A stretch of 64,000 bases of DNA from Pseudomonas sp. RGM2987. GTDB taxonomy: Bacteria; Pseudomonadota; Gammaproteobacteria; Pseudomonadales; Pseudomonadaceae. A model generated the notes under the pieces. The model worked only from the letters and a program-made list of their open reading frames with translations, was not told where the DNA came from and did not search any database. The DNA lies in the NCBI RefSeq assembly GCF_022952855.1, contig NZ_JALJDX010000216.1, positions 62,001-126,000 on the forward strand, in the 5' to 3' direction. The position numbers and the translations under genes were made by a program. Positions 14,324 to 21,770 of this stretch are shown here, piece after piece; the first letter of the stretch is position 1; the number at the start of each line of letters is the position of its first letter.

Positions 14324-15508
14324 TCAAAGAGGCACCGGCGCCTCTCCCTCAATCAACCCCTGGCTCTTCAGCTCCCCCCAAAACGCCGCCGGAATCCCCA
14401 CTTTCATCGCCTGCACATTGGAAACGATCTGCCCCGGCGTACGCGCCCCCGGAATGATCGCGGACACTTGCGGATGGGCCGCCGCGAATTGCAGCGCGGC
14501 GGTGTGAAGATCGATGCCGTGTCGGCTGGCGACCGCCATGATCTGCGCACGCTTTTCTACCGCGCCGGCGGGCAGGTCCTGGCTGAAGTTGTAGCGGCTG
14601 CGGCCACCGAGGAAGCCGTCGTTCAGAGGTGTTCCGACCACCACGCTGGTGCCTTTCTTTCTCAACGCCGGCAGGGTGCGGTGCAGCGCGTCGCTGTGGT
14701 CCAGGAGGGTGTACTGGCAGGCGAGCAGGACGATGTCGGGGGTCGGGTCGTCGTTGGTCGCGGCCTGGAGCACGGCGTTCGGGGTGTTGACGCCGAAGCC
14801 CCAGGCTTTGATCAGCCCTTCTGAACGCATCTTTTCCAGTTCGACCATCGCGCCGGTCCGGGCGATTCGATAGGCCGCTTCCCAGCCGCCGTCCAGTTCG
14901 GTGTTGTCGGGCGAGAGGTCGTGGATATAAACGATGTCGATGCGCGGCAGGCCCAGGCGTTGCAGACTGTCTTCCACGGAGCGGCGGGCGCCGGCGGCGG
15001 TGTAGTCGTAGCGATAGTTGAACGGCGCCGGGGACTTCCAGATGGCGTGGTCGGCGCGCGGGCCACCGGCGGCGGTCAGGATGCGTCCGACTTTGGTGGA
15101 CACCACGTAGTCGTTTGGCTGCTTGCTGCGTAGGAAGCGACCCAGCCGATATTCGCTCAGGCCAAACCCGTAGAACGGCGAAGTATCGAAGAGCCGAACC
15201 CCGGCGTCCCAGGCCGCCTGCAGTACCTCATTCGCCTGCTCGTCGCTGATGGGCGCGAAGATGTTGCCGATCTGCGTCCCGCCCATGCCGAAGCGTTGGG
15301 GCGTGACGTAGCGCACGGCGGTCGTCGGCACGTTGACCGGCAAGCTAGCGCGCACCAGCGGCCCCTCTGTGCGCATCACACTGCCGCGCTCCGTCAGGGC
15401 CGCGGGTATCTTCGCTGCAACCAGCGAACTGGCGAAACCCGAGCTGGGCAAGAGAGCAGTCGCCAACGCGCCAGCCGCCGAATAGGTAAGAAATTCTCGT
15501 CTGTCCAT
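14324..15508 (-). CDS. Tat-exported aldo/keto reductase
   Basis: 394 residues. The N-terminus MDRREFLTYSAAGALATALL is a twin-arginine signal, so the enzyme should be exported folded to the periplasm. The barrel has the AKR tetrad: Asp in FDTSP, Tyr in FYGFGLSEY, Lys in VVSTKVGRIL and His in IVYIHDLSPD. It resembles the D-threo-aldose/L-fucose dehydrogenase and pyridoxal dehydrogenase branch (RFGMGGTQIGN, ADHAIWKSPAPFNYRYDYT). A periplasmic location is unusual for an NAD(P)-dependent reductase, because these cofactors are cytoplasmic. The AraC gene is divergent and probably regulates it. Confidence 0.85.
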   Translation of the reverse strand: MDRREFLTYSAAGALATALLPSSGFASSLVAAKIPAALTERGSVMRTEGPLVRASLPVNVPTTAVRYVTPQRFGMGGTQIGNIFAPISDEQANEVLQAAWDAGVRLFDTSPFYGFGLSEYRLGRFLRSKQPNDYVVSTKVGRILTAAGGPRADHAIWKSPAPFNYRYDYTAAGARRSVEDSLQRLGLPRIDIVYIHDLSPDNTELDGGWEAAYRIARTGAMVELEKMRSEGLIKAWGFGVNTPNAVLQAATNDDPTPDIVLLACQYTLLDHSDALHRTLPALRKKGTSVVVGTPLNDGFLGGRSRYNFSQDLPAGAVEKRAQIMAVASRHGIDLHTAALQFAAAHPQVSAIIPGARTPGQIVSNVQAMKVGIPAAFWGELKSQGLIEGEAPVPL

Positions 15509-15694
15509 CCAGCGTTCCTTTCGCGACTGAGGGTGTATGGCTAATCGAAAGCCATTGAGATTGGAAAATTAGAACAACGCGAGTTGGCCGGGTGACCCTA
15601 ATGCGCCCGATCTTTTGCACAATCCTGCCGATGCACTTGTGCCGGCGTTGCGCTCTTAGCAGACTCGAACATTCCGCAAACAGGGGCGTATGTG

Positions 15695-16672
15695 ATGACC
15701 AACAGTTCCTCTTCGCCGTTGGGTTTCGGCCAGGTGCATTCCATCGCCTTGAGCGAACCCGCACAACCCAGCGAACGCCTCCAGGCACTGCGGCGGCTTA
15801 TCGATAAAGTCAGCGGGCAGATGGGTTCGAGCGAGGTTGGCAAAACATCGATTCCCGGCCTGACCTTTTATCGAATGACCGGATTGGGTACGCCCACTTA
15901 CTGCATCTATGAGCCGTGCGTGGCGATCATTCTGCAGGGCGCGAAGGAAATAACCTTCGGCGAGGAGGCCCGTGAGTTCGGGCAGGGATCGTTCTTCGTG
16001 ACATCGGTGGATATTCCGACGCTGGCGCGGATGACGGCGGCGAGCGAGCAGACGCCTTATTTATCCGTGGTGTTGAAGCTGGACCTTTCGATACTCAACG
16101 AAGTGATCCAGAGCCTGGAACCGCCGAAACAGGAAGTCAGCTCCAATGCCCGGGGTTTCGCCTCCGGAGCGGCATCGACTGAAATGCTCGATGCATTCGC
16201 CCGACTCGCCACGCTGACCGAACGGCCACTTGAAGCGGGTTTGATGGCCGACCTTATCAAACGCGAGATCTGTGTTCGGCTGCTGCTCAGTAGTGCCGGT
16301 CCGTGGCTGCGTAGCGTCGCCCGCGATGGTTATCGGGACAAAGGCATCGTGCGGGCCATTGAATGGCTGAAACTCCATTACGAGAAACCGCTGCACGTGG
16401 CCGACCTTGCTGAACGTTCGGGGATGGCGACCTCCACGTTGCATCACAACTTCCGCAAGTTGACGGGTACGAGCCCGGTTCAGTATCAGAAGTCGTTACG
16501 GCTGCAAGCGGCGCGTAGTTTGATGTTGACTGAGCGGGTGGATGTGAACACTGCGGCGTTGCGGGTTGGTTATGAGAGCGTCGCGCAATTTAGCCGGGAG
16601 TATGCGCGACGGTTTGGGGCGCCGCCTTCCAGGGAGATTAAGCAGGCTCGGGAGAATGGGGGAGCGGTTTGA
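15695..16672 (+). CDS. AraC-family transcriptional regulator
   Basis: 325 residues. The N-terminal domain is of the AraC_N (CuRO-like) type (IPGLTFYRMTGLGTPTYCIYEPCVAIILQGAKEITFG). The C-terminal double helix-turn-helix runs from about residue 220 (GIVRAIEWLKLHYEKPLHVADLAERSGMATSTLHHNFRKLTGTSPVQYQKSLRL...VGYESVAQFSREYARRFGAPPS). An adjacent in-frame GTG at 15692 is also possible; AGGGG lies 5-9 bases upstream. This subgroup often controls a divergent oxidoreductase, here the Tat-exported aldo/keto reductase. Confidence 0.9.
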   Translation: MTNSSSSPLGFGQVHSIALSEPAQPSERLQALRRLIDKVSGQMGSSEVGKTSIPGLTFYRMTGLGTPTYCIYEPCVAIILQGAKEITFGEEAREFGQGSFFVTSVDIPTLARMTAASEQTPYLSVVLKLDLSILNEVIQSLEPPKQEVSSNARGFASGAASTEMLDAFARLATLTERPLEAGLMADLIKREICVRLLLSSAGPWLRSVARDGYRDKGIVRAIEWLKLHYEKPLHVADLAERSGMATSTLHHNFRKLTGTSPVQYQKSLRLQAARSLMLTERVDVNTAALRVGYESVAQFSREYARRFGAPPSREIKQARENGGAV

Positions 16673-16685
16673 TTGAGGGGATGAT

Positions 16686-16905
16686 GGGGGCTGCTGCGCA
16701 GCCCAGCGGGAGCAAGCTCCCTCGCCACGGGGGTGGTTTGCTTAGGTCACCTCTTCAATGTCCGATTGCGCCAACGGCTCACTCTGCTCGGCGCCGGTAG
16801 CGGCCCATCGCGAGTTCAGCCTCGCTCCCACAGGGAATGATGTTAAACACAAATTGCGTGACCAACACAGTCCACTGTGGGAGCGAGCCTGCTCGCGATG
16901 AGGCC
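16686..16905. repeat. REP element and REPIN in the 16.7-17.1 kb gap
   Basis: An inverted A-type REP (16686-16728, ending CTCGCCAC) is followed by a B-type pair in inverted orientation: CGCGAG...CTCGCTCCCACAG (about 16808-16834) and CTGTGGGAGCGAGCCTGCTCGCG (16875-16899). The rest of the 459-bp gap before the first toxin gene shows no gene. The last 90 or so bases are repeated upstream of the second toxin. Confidence 0.75.
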
Positions 16906-17131
16906 CTGAAAATCAGCACCGGTGTGCGTCGAAACGGTCATTGTCCCAGGCCAGTAATCGCCTGCTGCCCCTTTAAGCGGCATGTCGTCATGCCCATCGT
17001 GATCTGGATCACCTGCCTATTCCTGCATTTAGCGAAAACGGGCCAGCTATTCTAAGAAACCTCCTACAACCCTCCCTTCAGCTCCCGGGTTAGCGTTCGT
17101 CCTGCCTTTATCGGACGAGACTCTCAACGCT

Positions 17132-18355
17132 GTGACACGCAAAAAAGACATCCCCCAGGTCCGAAACCCTCCCGCCGGCGATGGGCATCACGTCACGTAC
17201 AGGGACATGACCACCAGCGAGCTCGCCGAGCGCGAAACTCGACAGCGGGACTATGAAGCCATGCTTGCCCGACAAGCAGCCTATGAACAAGCCCGCTGGG
17301 CCACGGCGGACAACAAACCGCTAGCCGAGGTAACCGGATGCGTGTTTGCCAAGAGCTGCAAACTCCCCAACGGCATCATCGATTACGCCAACCCCAACGG
17401 CTATGTACCGGCGGACCTGGTCAAGCAGTATGGCGACCTCATGTGGCTCGGCGGGCGCAGTGCCGACCCGTCCGGCGCGGTGCCCCTCAAGCGGATCGGC
17501 GCGAACACGGTTCCCGTTACGTTGGGCAGGTTCGCGCTGGGTGGTTCGGCAGCGTCTACGGCTGCTGCAGGCGGCACCGTCGGCGCAGCTCTGCTGACGG
17601 GCATCGTTGCCTTGCTCTGGCCCTCCAGCCTGGGTGACAGCGCGCTCTACAGCGAGGATCAGCTACGAAACCTCAAGCAGGCCCGCAGCCGCATGCGCCT
17701 GAGCATTGAGCAGCAGGCCGATGGCAGTCTCAAGGGTTATGGTTTCTACACGGGGCAGAATCGTGGTTGGGAAATGGTCGATGTTGTGCAGTTCACTCCG
17801 CGAGCTGACCAGTTCATCGCCGACCTGGGTGACGGCGTCGAACTGATCTGGACGCCGGCCACCGATCCGTCCGACATCCTCGGTATCCCTGCTCTGGAGG
17901 CTGCGCCCCAGGCTCCTCCCGTATGGATTTATCCGCCGACACCGATGGCTGACAGCATCATTGTCGACCCGATTTATCCGCCGGAGTACAGGGACTTTAT
18001 TCTGGTGTTTCCGGCGGATTCGGGGGTTCGGCCGGTTTATGTGGTTTTGAGTGTTCGCCGAAAGGGCTTGGCCGAGACCGGCCACGACTATCATCCTGCC
18101 CCAAAAACCCACGAAATTGTTGGCTTCCCTGGATTGAAAACAGGCGTAAAAAAGACACCCGTGCAAGGAGGTGGGGGTCTACGGCATCGCTGGCTTGATG
18201 CTAAAGGCAGAACAATTTATGAATGGGATTCTTCACATGGCGAATTGGAAGCCTATCGTTCAAGTGATGGAAGCCATTTAGGCGCATTCGACCATATTAC
18301 TGGCGAGCAGACAGACGGCCCCCAAAAAAATCGTAATATCAAAAAATATTTGTGA
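17132..18355 (+). CDS. S-type pyocin-domain toxin with colicin E3-type rRNase domain (toxin 1)
   Basis: 407 residues, GTG start. A roughly 55-residue charged N-terminus precedes the pyocin-S domain (about 60-310: GCVFAKSCKLPNGIIDY, LRNLKQARSRMRLSIEQQADGS, DFILVFPADSGVRPVYVV). The C-terminal 90 or so residues match the colicin E3/cloacin cytotoxic domain, from GHDYHPAPKT through IYEWDSSHGELEAYR to RNIKKYL. Asp366, His369, Glu373 and Arg401 correspond to E3 catalytic Asp510, His513, Glu517 and Arg545 with the same spacing. E3 cuts 16S rRNA in the decoding site of susceptible cells. The protein is shorter than classical S pyocins or colicin E3 (551), and no separate receptor-binding or translocation domain is visible. 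The E3-type immunity gene follows after 7 bp. No LexA box was seen upstream. Confidence 0.92.
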   Translation: MTRKKDIPQVRNPPAGDGHHVTYRDMTTSELAERETRQRDYEAMLARQAAYEQARWATADNKPLAEVTGCVFAKSCKLPNGIIDYANPNGYVPADLVKQYGDLMWLGGRSADPSGAVPLKRIGANTVPVTLGRFALGGSAASTAAAGGTVGAALLTGIVALLWPSSLGDSALYSEDQLRNLKQARSRMRLSIEQQADGSLKGYGFYTGQNRGWEMVDVVQFTPRADQFIADLGDGVELIWTPATDPSDILGIPALEAAPQAPPVWIYPPTPMADSIIVDPIYPPEYRDFILVFPADSGVRPVYVVLSVRRKGLAETGHDYHPAPKTHEIVGFPGLKTGVKKTPVQGGGGLRHRWLDAKGRTIYEWDSSHGELEAYRSSDGSHLGAFDHITGEQTDGPQKNRNIKKYL

Positions 18356-18362
18356 GGATTAA

Positions 18363-18617
18363 ATGGGACTCAAACTTAGACTCGAATGGTTTAACAAGAA
18401 AACCGAATTCTACGAAGGAGAGGAACACTCGAACGATTTGGGCGAGGACGGTTCTGTCATTGAAGCCCTGGGGATTCCATTCGAAAACAACATCAACAAC
18501 GGAGGCTTCAATGTTCCCCAGGAATGGATAAAAACCCTCCAACCTTACTTTAAGCATTCAATTGACTGGGCCACCTACATCTATCAAGTCTCGTTCGATT
18601 ATCGAGACAACTGGTAG
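18363..18617 (+). CDS. Colicin E3-type immunity protein (immunity 1)
   Basis: 84 residues, acidic, of the cloacin/colicin E3 immunity family (MGLKLRLEWFNKKTEFYEGE ... DGSVIEALGIPFENNINNGGF ... LQPYFKH ... YQVSFDYRD). These proteins bind the rRNase domain tightly and protect the producer. A GTGAGGATTAA segment covers the toxin stop and supplies the ribosome site. It pairs with toxin 1 directly upstream. The first 40 or so residues follow the E3 immunity consensus very closely. Confidence 0.93.
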   Translation: MGLKLRLEWFNKKTEFYEGEEHSNDLGEDGSVIEALGIPFENNINNGGFNVPQEWIKTLQPYFKHSIDWATYIYQVSFDYRDNW

Positions 18618-18698
18618 ATACACGACGATCATTCAATGCATACCCAACCCTCACCTATATTTAAAAACAAAAGCCAATCCCTCCAACGAGACAGAACC

Positions 18699-18920
18699 AT
18701 GAAATACAAAATAATGGGTGTCGTTGACGGCGACGATTTCGCCACATACGAAACAACGCTTGGCATTGACGGCGAAGCCCTAGAAAAAATAATGAACTGG
18801 AGGCAGAAAGAAGATCACTTGCACGACCATGAGCTGAGCGCAGCTCAAATTGAAGCCTTGGAGAAAGCTTGCTCAATCGAGCTTCCTCGCAACTTGTTGC
18901 TTTTCCTGACCAGTAGCTAA
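18699..18920 (+). CDS. Small protein between the two toxin modules
   Basis: 73 residues from the ATG at 18699 (MKYKIMGVVDGDDFATYETT ... ELSAAQIEALEKACSIELPR). It has an alternating beta start and a helical end, no signal peptide and no membrane segment. It resembles small proteins found beside pyocin immunity genes in other pseudomonads, possibly the DUF7683 group, but I am not certain. It may be an orphan immunity protein or an accessory factor. A longer in-frame start at 18636 lacks support. Confidence 0.5.
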   Translation: MKYKIMGVVDGDDFATYETTLGIDGEALEKIMNWRQKEDHLHDHELSAAQIEALEKACSIELPRNLLLFLTSS

Positions 18921-18971
18921 TTGGCAGCAGTGCTCATGATGCTCTTCCGATGAACTACGTTGGATGGTTTA

Positions 18972-19012
18972 GGGCTGCTACGCAGCCCAGCGGGAGCAAG
19001 CTCCCTCGCCAC
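18972..19012 (-). repeat. REP element (A type)
   Basis: GGCTGCTACGCAGCCCAGCG followed by GGAGCAAGCTCCCTCGCCAC: the inverted form of the GTGGCGAGGGAGCTTGCTCC repeat with its stem. Confidence 0.85.
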
Positions 19013-19031
19013 GGGTTGAACACGTTAAGCA

Positions 19032-19307
19032 CTAAGTCAACATGACGCTCCCGACCTGCTCCACCGCCAGCCGATGCAGGGTGCCTGCTGCCAATTCCAA
19101 GTCATCGCCCCAGGTAACATCGAAACCCCATTCGCCTACTTGGGCAGTGGCGAACAACGAGAGGCTTTCCAGAGGCTTGCATACCGGAAACTGGGGAATG
19201 TATTCACGCAGGCCCACGTCGTAGTGATCTCTGTTGACGAACACCACCTGCAGCGCAAGTTTGCCGAGGACAGGTTTCACGCTTTTGATTTTGGCTTTGC
19301 TGATCAT
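19032..19307 (-). CDS. DUF2442 domain protein
   Basis: 91 residues on the strand opposite to the toxins. The pattern VVFVNRDHYDVGLREYIPQFPVCKPLESLSLFATAQVGEWGFDVTWGDDLELAAGTLHRLA fits DUF2442, where a short beta-rich fold ends in a W-G-D/N...L...L motif. Many DUF2442 genes sit beside DUF4160 toxin-like partners; no such partner is visible here. Function is unknown. Confidence 0.7.
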   Translation of the reverse strand: MISKAKIKSVKPVLGKLALQVVFVNRDHYDVGLREYIPQFPVCKPLESLSLFATAQVGEWGFDVTWGDDLELAAGTLHRLAVEQVGSVMLT

Positions 19308-19387
19308 GCGTCAGCTACCCCGGTTCTGTTCATTTCACACGCGTTGCAGGACAACCGTGTTTTTGGCGTCGCCCCTTTTGCCTGCTT

Positions 19388-19418
19388 CAGCCCAGCGGGA
19401 GCAAGCTCCCTCGCCACG
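19388..19418 (-). repeat. REP element (A type, shortened)
   Basis: CAGCCCAGCGGGAGCAAGCT followed by CCCTCGCCAC. The outer stem is mostly missing. The 280-bp space up to toxin 2 otherwise contains the upstream sequence that it shares with toxin 1. Confidence 0.8.
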
Positions 19419-19587
19419 GGGTGGGGGTTCGTTAGGTAATCTCACATCAAGATCGAACTCCCTAATCATCCGCCCCTACCTGCATTGAGGAAAACGGACC
19501 AACCATTCCCAGAAACCTCCTACAACCTTCCCTTTATCTCCCGCGTTAGCGTTCGTCCTGCCTTTATCGGACGAGACTCACAACGCT

Positions 19588-20805
19588 GTGACACGCAAAC
19601 AAGACATCCCCCAGGTCCGAAACCCACCCGCCGGCGATGGGCATCACGTCACTTACAGGGACATGACCGCCAGCGAACTGGCCGAGCGCGAAGTTCGACA
19701 GCGGGACTATGAAGCCATGCTGGCTCGGCAAGCAGCCTATGAACAAGCGCGCTGGGCTTCGGTGGACAACAAACCGCTACCCGGGGTAGCCGGGTGCGTG
19801 TTTGCCAAGAGCTGCAAGCTTCCCAATGGCATCATCGATTACTGCAACCCCAATGGCTACGTACCGGCGGACCTGGTCCAGCAGTTCGGCGATCTGATGT
19901 GGCTCGGCGGGCGCGGTGCCGCCCCGTCCGGCGCGGTCCCCCTCAAGCGGATCGGCGCGGGTACGGTTCCCGTTACGTTGGGCAGGTTCGCGCTGGGTGG
20001 CTCGGCAGCTTCGACGGCTGCTGCCGGCGGCACCGTTGGCGCAGCTCTGCTGGCAGGCGTCGTGGCCCTGCTCTGGCCTTCCAGCCTGGGTGACAGCGCG
20101 CTCTACAGTGAGGATCAGTTACGTAACCTTAAGCAAGCCCGCAGCCGTATGCGACTGAGTATTGAGCAGCAGGCCGATGGCAGTCTCAAAGGTTATGGGT
20201 TCTATACGGGTCAGAATCGCGATTGGGAGATGGTCGATGTTGTCCAGTTCACTCCACGAGCTGACCAGTTCGTTGCCGATCTGGGTGATGGCATCGAACT
20301 GATCTGGACACCGGCCACCGATCCTTCCGACACTCTTGGTATCCCTGCTCTGGAGGCTGCGCCCCAGGCTCCTCCCGTATGGATTTATCCGCCGACACCG
20401 ATGGCTGACAGCATCATTGTCGACCCGATTTATCCGTCGGAGTACAGGGATTTTATTCTGGTGTTTCCGGCGGATTCGGGGGTTCGGCCGGTTTATGTGG
20501 TTGCCTCTGTCAGACGAAGCAGTAATGCTGATTATGACTATCATCCAGCGCCAGATACCGAAGAAATTACCGGTTTTCCAGATCTCAAAGCCGCAAAAAA
20601 GAAAACACCAAAACAAGCAGGGGCAGGCCTGAGAGAGCGGTGGGTTGATCCTAAAGGAAGGACAATTTATGAATGGGACTCCAGACATGGTGAGCTCGAG
20701 GCATACCGAGCAAGCGATGGAAGCCATTTAGGCGCGTTCGATCACGAAACGGGTCATCAAGTAAGTCAGGCTAGAAAAAACCGCAGCATTAAAAAGTATT
20801 TGTGA
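19588..20805 (+). CDS. S-type pyocin-domain toxin with colicin E3-type rRNase domain (toxin 2)
   Basis: 405 residues, GTG start, and a near duplicate of toxin 1 through about residue 310, including the sequence upstream of the start. After VYVVASVRR the two diverge: this tail reads DYHPAPDTEEITGFPDL, KKTPKQAGAGLRERW, IYEWDSRHGELEAYR and RSIKKYL. Asp364, His367, Glu371 and Arg399 line up with E3 catalytic Asp510, His513, Glu517 and Arg545, so activity should be retained. The partner immunity gene starts 9 bp downstream. The pattern of a constant front and a variable nuclease/immunity end fits tail exchange or diversifying selection after duplication. Confidence 0.92.
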   Translation: MTRKQDIPQVRNPPAGDGHHVTYRDMTASELAEREVRQRDYEAMLARQAAYEQARWASVDNKPLPGVAGCVFAKSCKLPNGIIDYCNPNGYVPADLVQQFGDLMWLGGRGAAPSGAVPLKRIGAGTVPVTLGRFALGGSAASTAAAGGTVGAALLAGVVALLWPSSLGDSALYSEDQLRNLKQARSRMRLSIEQQADGSLKGYGFYTGQNRDWEMVDVVQFTPRADQFVADLGDGIELIWTPATDPSDTLGIPALEAAPQAPPVWIYPPTPMADSIIVDPIYPSEYRDFILVFPADSGVRPVYVVASVRRSSNADYDYHPAPDTEEITGFPDLKAAKKKTPKQAGAGLRERWVDPKGRTIYEWDSRHGELEAYRASDGSHLGAFDHETGHQVSQARKNRSIKKYL

Positions 20806-20813
20806 GGATCTCA

Positions 20814-21068
20814 ATGGGCTTGAAGCTTAGATTGGATTGGTACGACAAAGAAACCGACCTGGCTGGAGGCAAAGAATATTCGAAGGACATGGAAGATGAC
20901 TTGTCGGTGATCTCTGAGTTGGATCTGGAAAGCGAACCGGAAATATATGACGGAGGCTTTGATGTGCTTGCTGGATGGATACCTATCATCCAGCCCTTCT
21001 TTGATCATCCAATCGATCCAGAAAAATTCGACTATCAGATTGCATTTCGATACCGAACCAAGTGGTGA
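20814..21068 (+). CDS. Colicin E3-type immunity protein (immunity 2)
   Basis: 84 residues, E3/cloacin immunity family (MGLKLRLDWYDKETDLAGGK ... DGGFDVLAGWIPIIQPFFDH ... IAFRYRTKW). The first ten residues are nearly those of immunity 1, but the middle, where E3 immunity contacts its toxin, differs strongly (DLESEPEIY here against GIPFENNIN). It is therefore probably specific for toxin 2. The start at 20814 follows GTGAGGATCTCA. An in-frame upstream codon at 20802 overlaps the toxin stop and is unlikely. Confidence 0.92.
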   Translation: MGLKLRLDWYDKETDLAGGKEYSKDMEDDLSVISELDLESEPEIYDGGFDVLAGWIPIIQPFFDHPIDPEKFDYQIAFRYRTKW

Positions 21069-21110
21069 AACTGACCTAATCATCTAATCCATTTTTCACT
21101 CTTGCGATGT

Positions 21111-21152
21111 GGGGCTGCTGCGCAGCCCAGCGGGAGCAAGCTCCCTCGCCAC
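21111..21152 (-). repeat. REP element (A type)
   Basis: GGGGCTGCTGCGCAGCCCAG followed by CGGGAGCAAGCTCCCTCGCC: a full-length inverted A-type REP directly after immunity 2. Confidence 0.88.
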
Positions 21153-21186
21153 GGGGATTGTGTTTTCCTTTGGGCCTAGGGCAACT

Positions 21187-21417
21187 TCAACTCCCCTTCC
21201 CGAATAACCGATCAGCAATCTGCCGTCCTCGTTCCAACCCTTCTTCCGTCAACCAGATCGATTTGTTCCTGTTTACCGGATCGCTGATCAGGCCTTGTTC
21301 ATGCAATCGGTTCATGACCTCGAAGTCGAAGCCTTTCCAGGCGTTGCCATCGTCGGAACTGAAGGCTGCCAGCAAGGCAAGCACGGCATCTTCTATCAAT
21401 GTGTCGTCGTAATCCAT
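21187..21417 (-). CDS. DUF6429 family protein
   Basis: 76 residues starting MDYDDTLIEDAVLALLAAF. The family pattern (Asp-rich start, ALLAAF, AWKGFDFEVMNRLHEQGLISDP, KSIWLTEEG) is clear. The C-terminal part resembles a small winged helix (a helix pair followed by KSIWLTEEGLERGRQIADRLF). Function is unknown. An in-frame extension to 21435 is possible but less typical. Confidence 0.75.
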   Translation of the reverse strand: MDYDDTLIEDAVLALLAAFSSDDGNAWKGFDFEVMNRLHEQGLISDPVNRNKSIWLTEEGLERGRQIADRLFGKGS

Positions 21418-21535
21418 GGTCGTTACTCCGCTCATGTTTAGCCGATGGTGTCGATTTTATGCATCTGCGCTCCCTGAACTTTATCTGATCAAAAGACTTG
21501 GTGATCTTCTTCCGATGAACTGCGTCCGGCGGTTT

Positions 21536-21578
21536 GGGGCTGCTGCGCAGCCCAGCGGGAGCAAGCTCCCTCGCCACG
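21536..21578 (-). repeat. REP element (A type)
   Basis: GGGGCTGCTGCGCAGCCCAG followed by CGGGAGCAAGCTCCCTCGCC, identical in layout to the one at 21111. It lies in the 351-bp gap between DUF6429 and the diguanylate cyclase, together with the gene remnant at 21632-21770. Confidence 0.88.
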
Positions 21579-21631
21579 GGGGTTGTGTTTTTCCTTTAGG
21601 TCTAGGGTAATCCCGGCTAGCGGCGCTCATC

Positions 21632-21770
21632 CTCGCCAGCAAAAATCTTTTCCCTCAATCCCCTCGCGCAAAGCTCCCATCCGCTCCAGCAAAGTCGCCG
21701 CCAAATTCGCCCCGCGATAATCCCCTTCACTCGCATTCCCCTTACCCGCCAGCCTCACATAAACCCAAAT
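21632..21770 (-). pseudogene. Possible 3' remnant of an unidentified gene
   Basis: Read on the minus strand this segment is open and looks like coding sequence (VRLAGKGNASEGDYRGANLA, then TLLERMGALREGIEGKDFCW and a stop), with Pseudomonas-like codon use. It has no start and meets the diguanylate cyclase start at 21769. It looks like the C-terminal end of a gene whose front was lost. The family is not recognised. Confidence 0.4.

Noticed and set aside
16837..17055. 72-codon plus-strand ORF in the gap before toxin 1
   Set aside because: It starts inside a REPIN and covers repeat DNA; no start signal and no recognisable protein pattern.
17039..17131. LexA (SOS) box upstream of the toxins
   Set aside because: No CTGT-N8-ACAG arrangement is present in the shared upstream segments of either toxin.
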